DNA of 64,000 nucleotides from Clostridia bacterium (GTDB lineage Bacteria > Bacillota > Clostridia > Christensenellales > CAG-314). Positions 58,058 to 64,000 of the stretch are shown here, in pieces. The position numbers and the translations under genes were made by a program. The DNA is taken from assembly GCA_028703495.1 (NCBI GenBank), contig JAQVMT010000005.1:43600-107599 (forward strand), read 5' to 3'. Positions within the stretch are counted from its first letter, which is position 1; each line of letters opens with the position of its first letter. The notes beneath the pieces are model-generated. The model saw only the letters and a list, made by a program, of their open reading frames with translations. It was not told the DNA's origin and did no database searches.

Positions 58058-58120
58058 ACTTGATTAATCAAGTAAATTGCCCATAAATTACTTGCTTAAT
58101 CAAGTATTATGTGCTAGAAT
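58058..58120 (+). promoter_or_regulatory. Promoter with two MarR-type operators
   Basis: ACTTGATTAATCAAGT 58058-58073 and ACTTGCTTAATCAAGT 58090-58105; -35 TTGCTT 58092-58097, 17-nt spacer, -10 TAGAAT 58115-58120. Confidence 0.75.
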
Positions 58121-58173
58121 GCTTTAGCTGAAGCGAAGAAGCCAAACGTTGTCGTTCGCTAAAGGAGGAGATT

Positions 58174-58845
58174 ATGACACTTGATTACAGTTGTTGCGAT
58201 TATGAAGACTTCATAACCGCGTTTGACAACAACTCCGACATCAACAGCGGTGGAAGCTGTAGTTTGTCGGTCGGAGAGGAGCCCAAGGTTGATGAATTCA
58301 ATACAGAAAGTGCTGTTGCGCAAGGGGTTCAAGCTGATTCACGAATGCCGATTGACGTACCGGGTTTCGGTACAATGAAGCACGTTTCTATGCTGTATCG
58401 ATCTGCCAGAGTGTATTATAATGAGTGCTTGAAGAAATACGGAATCGGGTGCGGGCAGGAGTATTTCTTGCTTAAAATCAATGAGCGACCAAGTATCACC
58501 ATAATTGAATTAGCGCAAACGGGCAATTTCGATAATGCATCTGCTACGAGGGCGGTAATCAAATTGGAATCGCTCGGCTATATAAGGGTTGTACCGGGTG
58601 AGGATGATAAACGTGTAAAAAACTTGTTTGTGACCGAAGCTGCTATGCCCGTCATTGCCGAAACCAAAGAAATCCGCCATCAATGGAGAGAGACCGTTCT
58701 TAATGGCTTTACCGATGCGGAGAAGAGGAACGCGGTGGAAACGCTTGCAAAAATGAGTAACAACGCAGTGGGATTTATCGAAAAATTCAGGCTTATTCAG
58801 GGCGAGCAAAAGTGCGAAGATTCGGCAAACTGTAAAAACGAATGA
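58174..58845 (+). CDS. MarR family transcriptional regulator
   Basis: ITIIELAQTGNFDNASATRAVIKLESLGYIRVVPGEDDKRVKNLFVTEAA wHTH; SD aaggagg. Confidence 0.9.
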   Translation: MTLDYSCCDYEDFITAFDNNSDINSGGSCSLSVGEEPKVDEFNTESAVAQGVQADSRMPIDVPGFGTMKHVSMLYRSARVYYNECLKKYGIGCGQEYFLLKINERPSITIIELAQTGNFDNASATRAVIKLESLGYIRVVPGEDDKRVKNLFVTEAAMPVIAETKEIRHQWRETVLNGFTDAEKRNAVETLAKMSNNAVGFIEKFRLIQGEQKCEDSANCKNE

Positions 58846-58944
58846 ACATTCACGACGAGACCGCAAGTGCTATAAAAAGGCATTGTTCGACTGCGCACTG
58901 CGGTGCAAAATAAAACACAAGACTAGAAGGATATTTGGATTAGT

Positions 58945-60675
58945 ATGATTAGGAAATTTGCTGCTTATTACAAACCGCATTTAAAGTTATTTATATTGGA
59001 TATGATCTGCGCTGTAGCGGTTGCCGGATGCAGTTTGGGACTACCTGTAATAGTAAATTTGGTTACAACCGATTACGCGCTACGGAGCGAACCGAAGGCG
59101 CTGATTATCGGGTGTTCGGTACTTTTGGGCTTATATGTGCTGAAAGCTTTCTTGAACTTTTTTATACAGTATTGGGGACATGTTGTGGGAGTAAGAATGC
59201 AGATGGACATGAGGAACGCCATGTTCAAGCATTTGCAAAGACTACCCTTTAAATTCTTTGACGATAACAAGGTCGGTACCATAATGTCAAGAATCATCAA
59301 CGATCTTTTCGAGATCAGCGAGCTTGCTCACCACGGACCTGAAGATTTATTCGTATCGATAGTAACGTTAATCGGCGCGTGTGTATTCATGGCGGCTAAG
59401 GTAAGCGTTTGGCTTATGGTTATCGTTCTTGCGGTCGTGCCTTTAATCGTAGTTTTTGCCGCCATTATGCGTATAAGTATGATGAAGGCTTTCAGGAGGA
59501 CACGTGAGGAAACGGGCAGGCTCAACAGCATTGTGGAAAGCTGTATTTCGGGAATCCGCGTATCCAAAGCATATACTGCGGCGGATCACGAAATGGATAA
59601 ATTCCGCAAAGTAAACGACGGTTATGTAAAGGTAAGAACCTTCGCGTTCAAGCAAATGGGTAAATTCTTCGCGGGCATGACCTTTTTCACCGACTTTATG
59701 TACTGGCTTATGGTGTTTTTTGCAGGACTCTTCTGCATTTACGGTATTGACGGAATGACAGGAGCGCAGATAGCAACCGTCCTTTCCTGCGTAGCCATTG
59801 TAATCAACCCCATACGCACGCTTACCGGATTTTTCGAGCAGGTACAAAACGGTATGAGCGGCTTTGAAAGATACCTGCATATTATGGATACGCCCGAAGA
59901 ACCCGAGAGCGTTAACGCCAAGGAGTTCAATGGAATAAACGACAGCATCGAGTTTGACAATGTATGCTTTTCGTATTCAAACGAAGAAAGCAAGAAGGAA
60001 GTTCTTCATGACCTTAGTTTTAAAGTGAAGAAGGGCGAGACCATCGCATTAGTCGGTGCGTCGGGAGGAGGAAAAACCACTGTTTGCCACCTTATTCCGC
60101 GCTTCTACGAAATATCCGCGGGCTCAATTAAAATCGACGGTGTGGATACTCGAGATTATACCAAGTATACCTTGAGAAAGCAGATCGGAATGGTTGCCCA
60201 AGAGGTCTTTCTTTTCGGTGGTTCTATCAAGGACAACATTGCTTACGGTAATTTAGATGCTACCGACGAGGAGATCATCGATGCCGCGAAGAAAGCGAAC
60301 ATTCACGAATTTGCTATGAGCTTGCCAAATGGCTACGATACCGAGGTCGGAGAAAGAGGCGTCAAGCTTAGCGGCGGACAAAAACAGCGTATATCCATAG
60401 CAAGAGCCTTCTTAAAGAATCCTCCGATCCTTATTTTGGACGAAGCTACTAGTGCGTTGGATAACGTTACCGAAATGCAGATTCAAGCCTCCTTAGAAAA
60501 GCTTAGCATTGGCAGAACCACTATAGTTGTGGCTCATAGACTTTCAACCGTAAAGAACGCCGACGAGATAATCGTGCTCGGACGGGATGGAATCGAAGAA
60601 AGGGGTACTCACGACGAGTTGATCGTGCTAAACGGAGTTTACGCCAACCTCTATCAATATCAATTTAGAGAATAA
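58945..60675 (+). CDS. ABC transporter ATP-binding/permease (exporter, multidrug type)
   Basis: TM domain + GASGGGKTTVCHLIPRFYE, LSGGQKQRISIARAF, ILILDEATSALD. Confidence 0.97.
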   Translation: MIRKFAAYYKPHLKLFILDMICAVAVAGCSLGLPVIVNLVTTDYALRSEPKALIIGCSVLLGLYVLKAFLNFFIQYWGHVVGVRMQMDMRNAMFKHLQRLPFKFFDDNKVGTIMSRIINDLFEISELAHHGPEDLFVSIVTLIGACVFMAAKVSVWLMVIVLAVVPLIVVFAAIMRISMMKAFRRTREETGRLNSIVESCISGIRVSKAYTAADHEMDKFRKVNDGYVKVRTFAFKQMGKFFAGMTFFTDFMYWLMVFFAGLFCIYGIDGMTGAQIATVLSCVAIVINPIRTLTGFFEQVQNGMSGFERYLHIMDTPEEPESVNAKEFNGINDSIEFDNVCFSYSNEESKKEVLHDLSFKVKKGETIALVGASGGGKTTVCHLIPRFYEISAGSIKIDGVDTRDYTKYTLRKQIGMVAQEVFLFGGSIKDNIAYGNLDATDEEIIDAAKKANIHEFAMSLPNGYDTEVGERGVKLSGGQKQRISIARAFLKNPPILILDEATSALDNVTEMQIQASLEKLSIGRTTIVVAHRLSTVKNADEIIVLGRDGIEERGTHDELIVLNGVYANLYQYQFRE

Positions 60676-60770
60676 TTGCCAAACATCGACGCAAATTAAG
60701 CATACGAAATTATGCGAAGAATGCATAACAATTTACGGCAACAAATTTGCGCAAAGATTTAAAGTAAAAC

Positions 60771-60813
60771 TAAAGAGCCGACAGAGGAAAACAATCCCCG
60801 TCGGCTTTTCTTT
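60771..60813. terminator. Terminator-like hairpin between convergent genes
   Basis: AAAGAGCCGAC...GTCGGCTTTTCTTT. Confidence 0.75.
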
Positions 60814-60858
60814 AAATTATCATAATATTCAAGACATACTAACGAAAGCACTTCAAAT

Positions 60859-61722
60859 TTATCGAGTTTTACCGTGATAGATAACGGCAAGCGTACCCGG
60901 TCCGCAATGTGTTCCTATAACAGGACCAACGAGCTGAAGGTGAACCTTGGTATCGGGATACTTCTCGTTAATTAAATCTTTCAGGTGCTGTGCTGGTTCT
61001 ATCGAGTCGCCGTGCATTATCCAAATATCATAAGACAAGTCATCGATGTTATTATTGATCTGATCAAAGAGATAGCTTATTACTTTTTTACTGCCCTTGA
61101 CCTTGTCAACGTTTTGAATTGACCCATCGTCTACGATTTTCAAGACAGGTTTTATTCCAAGCAAGCTTCCTACCGCAGCAGTTGCGGAGGAAATCCTACC
61201 GCCCTTTTTGAGATGATAAAGATCATCGACAACGAAGCAACAAGCGGTATGCTTACTTAGCTCCGTCAAATAATCTATTGTCTTAGCGATATCGCCATTG
61301 GTTTTATTGAACATTTTGCCGCCGTAATAGAATTGATAACCTGCGCCCATACTTATCGACAATGTGTCAAAACGGGTAAAGGTAGCTTTCGGGTACTTAG
61401 CTTTCAATTCCGCAACGGCTTGATCTAAAAATGTGAATGTTGCGCTCATTTTATGCGAAAAGGAAATATACAAAATATCTTCCCCCGCTTCGAAATACGG
61501 TTCAAAATAGGTTATGTAGTCCGCAACGTTCAACGCGGCGGTAGTAGCCGATCCGTTGTTTCTAAGCTTATCGAAAAAATCCTTATAGTCGGATGTTAAT
61601 CCGTTGTCATCGAAATGTTCCTCGCCGTTAATCGTATAAGGCATTAAAATTAAATGCGCTTTGATTTCTTCTATTTTATCGTACCATAATTCGCCGTCTG
61701 AATCTATAAAAAGAATACTCAT
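60859..61722 (-). CDS. DegV family protein (second paralog)
   Basis: SILFIDSDGELWYD, TTAALNVADY, YISFSHKMSATF, VGPVIGTHCGPGTLAVIY. Confidence 0.9.
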   Translation of the reverse strand: MSILFIDSDGELWYDKIEEIKAHLILMPYTINGEEHFDDNGLTSDYKDFFDKLRNNGSATTAALNVADYITYFEPYFEAGEDILYISFSHKMSATFTFLDQAVAELKAKYPKATFTRFDTLSISMGAGYQFYYGGKMFNKTNGDIAKTIDYLTELSKHTACCFVVDDLYHLKKGGRISSATAAVGSLLGIKPVLKIVDDGSIQNVDKVKGSKKVISYLFDQINNNIDDLSYDIWIMHGDSIEPAQHLKDLINEKYPDTKVHLQLVGPVIGTHCGPGTLAVIYHGKTR

Positions 61723-62231
61723 TATCAATCTCCGTTTATTTATTTAGGTACAAAGGCATATGTTCCACAAATGCATTCATAACCTACCGATGCTCATTAT
61801 AAACTATATTTTCAATAAAGGCAAGGATTTTTCTTATGTTACGACAATATTAAAAACAATTCAAATTCATGTATTCAAGAGAAAAATAACCGAGATAATA
61901 TACTAAGCCTCAACATTTACTAGTAAAATAATTCGATTATTTTTGGGAAAACACAAGAAAAAAACTAAGGGTATTTACAATAGTAGACAAAACTGTATAA
62001 GTCTAAGGACGGTAAAAAAGTCCAAGATACTTGCGGGAAAAAGTAGAACTCCAGTAGGGGGAGCATTGCTTCGGTATACATATGTCGGCAATATAAATAA
62101 TTTAATTCTACTTAACCTTATCGTTGAAAGCAACAGGTCGAGACGGTTTTTGCGTTCAATTTCGAAAAAATCAATTTGGTAAAAGCAAATATTAAAAATG
62201 GTAATTCATTACAGCCAAAGACCATATTCGT

Positions 62232-63545
62232 CTATATTCCAAACAAAAGGACTAGCCTCAGGGCAAGCAATGTCACTCCGAGTGCCGGCAGTGATACAAT
62301 TAAGCCGTTTTTAGCGAACGAAAGGAAGTTGTACTTGATACTGTTTTTCTGTAGAAGACTCTCCCACATTATTCCTGCCAGTGCGCCTATCGGAGTGGCG
62401 AGTGCGCACAGGTTGCTTCCCGCAATCGATGCGAATACGGCTTCCTCGACAAGCGATGACGGAACGCCGGAAATTATTTGAGTGTAAAACACCGACATAG
62501 GTATATTGTTTACTAGGTTCGCGGTTATGAAGGATGAGATCCCGTAAGGGAACACCTCATTGCTTGCCAATAACACAGACGTCAGTTTTTCTGTAACGCC
62601 GTTATACGATAACGACAGCACCAAAACGAACATAGACAAAACGAAAGGGATCAGTTCCCATGGCGCTCGGGCTAAGGACTTGAACTGATGATGGCTTTTT
62701 CCTTTTTTTATTAGACAGTACACCGATGATACCACTATAAGGCTTATTGCAAAGCATAGCGTTATTATCCACATTTCCATACCTATGTATCCCGAAATAG
62801 TGAGCAACGCCGTACAAAGTCCGAGATGGATTAACCCGATGATGAGTAAACCCTTATCCTGAACTTTTTCTATGATATTAGAACCCGTAATCGGTATTGT
62901 CAACGATTTTCTGAAAAGTAAAAATAGGATTGCGAAGGATACAAAGCCGCATAATACGGTAGGCAAAGCCATTACGCAGAAGTAACGCAAAAAAGATATG
63001 CCGTAAGCAGAGGCAAGATAAATGTTTGTGGGGTTTCCGATAATAAGAGCCATGCTCCACGTGTTGGCAGCCACAAATTCGCAGGTCAGAAAGGGTAAGG
63101 GATTAATCCTTGCATTTTTAGCGAAATAGCATATAAACGGTGTAAATGTAAGAATAATTACATCATTGCTTGTAAAAACGGTAAGAAGGGAAACCGTTAA
63201 GTATAGGAATAAGAATAATTTTTTTTGGCTCTTCCCCGAGTGAGCCAACGTGTAAGATGCTACCGCACGGAAAAAGCCAATTTCGTCCAAAAAAATAGAC
63301 ATAATCGTCATAGATATAAACAAAACGAGGATCTTTATAGGGTTCACTGCGTTATTCGTTGCCAAACAGCTAAGGAATTCTCCGATCGGCAAAAAATCGC
63401 AAATAAGCAATGTAGCAGCTCCGACAAGAGCTACTATCCAATACGTACCGACACGTATTTTTCCGATTCTAATATCGGGCAGCACCAAAACCGATACGAT
63501 TATCAATGCGCAAGTGACCAAGCAAACGACTAAAGCTCCTACCAT
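62232..63545 (-). CDS. ArsB/NhaD-superfamily ion transporter
   Basis: TSNDVIILTFTPFICYFAK, CEFVAANTWSMALIIGNPTNIYLASAYG; ~11 TM segments. Confidence 0.85.
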   Translation of the reverse strand: MVGALVVCLVTCALIIVSVLVLPDIRIGKIRVGTYWIVALVGAATLLICDFLPIGEFLSCLATNNAVNPIKILVLFISMTIMSIFLDEIGFFRAVASYTLAHSGKSQKKLFLFLYLTVSLLTVFTSNDVIILTFTPFICYFAKNARINPLPFLTCEFVAANTWSMALIIGNPTNIYLASAYGISFLRYFCVMALPTVLCGFVSFAILFLLFRKSLTIPITGSNIIEKVQDKGLLIIGLIHLGLCTALLTISGYIGMEMWIITLCFAISLIVVSSVYCLIKKGKSHHQFKSLARAPWELIPFVLSMFVLVLSLSYNGVTEKLTSVLLASNEVFPYGISSFITANLVNNIPMSVFYTQIISGVPSSLVEEAVFASIAGSNLCALATPIGALAGIMWESLLQKNSIKYNFLSFAKNGLIVSLPALGVTLLALRLVLLFGI

Positions 63546-63946
63546 ACAACCCTCTTAAACGACAAGTAGGATTGTAACACCGAAGCCGTAAAAACACAAT
63601 TGTTTTAGGGGTATAAAATCAATTATTTATCGAATTAATTCTAATTAATAAAGCACCGGATTTTAGTGCTATAAGCGAGTAAGAAATCTACGCGAAACCA
63701 AATGCTCAAAATCGACAAAGCTACGTAGGCGAAATTTCTTGCCGATTAGATAATGAAAAAGCGAAAATAATTTGAATTCGATGTCCCAAAAAGCGAAAAA
63801 CTCGAGTCTAGTATATAGACAAAAGTAATAGCAGAAAAGATTTTCAAAAAAAACTTAAAAAAGTATGAAAATCGATGTGGAATTGTCAAGAAATGTTCAG
63901 TCGGAAAACACCCTAAATCTGAAATTGTTGTTAAGTTAGAGAGTTG

Positions 63947-63993
63947 AATCTGTTCTCCGAAGTGGAGCGTAGCGGAACGAAGGAGAACAGATT
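63947..63993. repeat. Long perfect inverted repeat at window end
   Basis: AATCTGTTCTCC (63947-63958) / GGAGAACAGATT (63982-63993), 23-nt loop GAAGTGGAGCGTAGCGGAACGAA. Confidence 0.85.
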
Positions 63994-64000
63994 TGTTGCC

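Noticed and set aside
61943-62182. 79-aa basic ORF next to the ArsB-like gene
   Set aside because: No SD, low-complexity basic composition, no family signal.
1-64000. tRNA, rRNA, IS element, integrase, prophage, retron, DGR
   Set aside because: None recognised when reading both strands by eye; a tRNAscan/ISfinder run would be needed to exclude small elements.

Overview
This 64 kb window looks like a chromosomal segment from a low-to-mid GC Firmicute, probably an uncultured Clostridia-type gut anaerobe. That taxonomy is inferred from gene families and operon order only. Recognisable content: an rnfCDGEAB operon (rnfC runs off the left edge), ppx/gppA, spoIIE, hup, an S4-domain (RqcP-like) protein, a fused ispDF, two BspA-type leucine-rich-repeat proteins, an MFS transporter with a large inserted soluble domain, uvrC, two ECF-sigma-factor modules next to large secreted or membrane-anchored proteins, a histidine degradation cluster (hutH, hutU, glutamate formimidoyltransferase) without hutI, rsmI, acetoacetyl-CoA synthetase, an XRE regulator, two DegV proteins, an ABC-2 exporter, pyroglutamyl-peptidase, a MacB-like ABC transporter, a TetR regulator, a serpin lipoprotein, a MarR + ABC exporter pair, and an ArsB/NhaD-type transporter. 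I saw no rRNA, tRNA, transposase, integrase, phage genes or cas genes. The most unusual signals are non-coding. (i) A ~90-nt leader is present in two diverged copies, directly upstream of two unrelated genes (an LRR protein and hutU); it has a closing stem supported by compatible base changes and abuts the Shine-Dalgarno, so it is a candidate cis-regulatory RNA. (ii) Diverged tandem duplications recur in intergenic regions, and several copy the 3' end of the adjacent CDS, in one case creating a translated-looking 24-codon micro-ORF between an ABC ATPase and its permease. (iii) A 3-copy array carries SD + start + xIQIKP mini-ORFs followed by a terminator-like hairpin. No search or folding was run; family calls are motif recognition from the translations.
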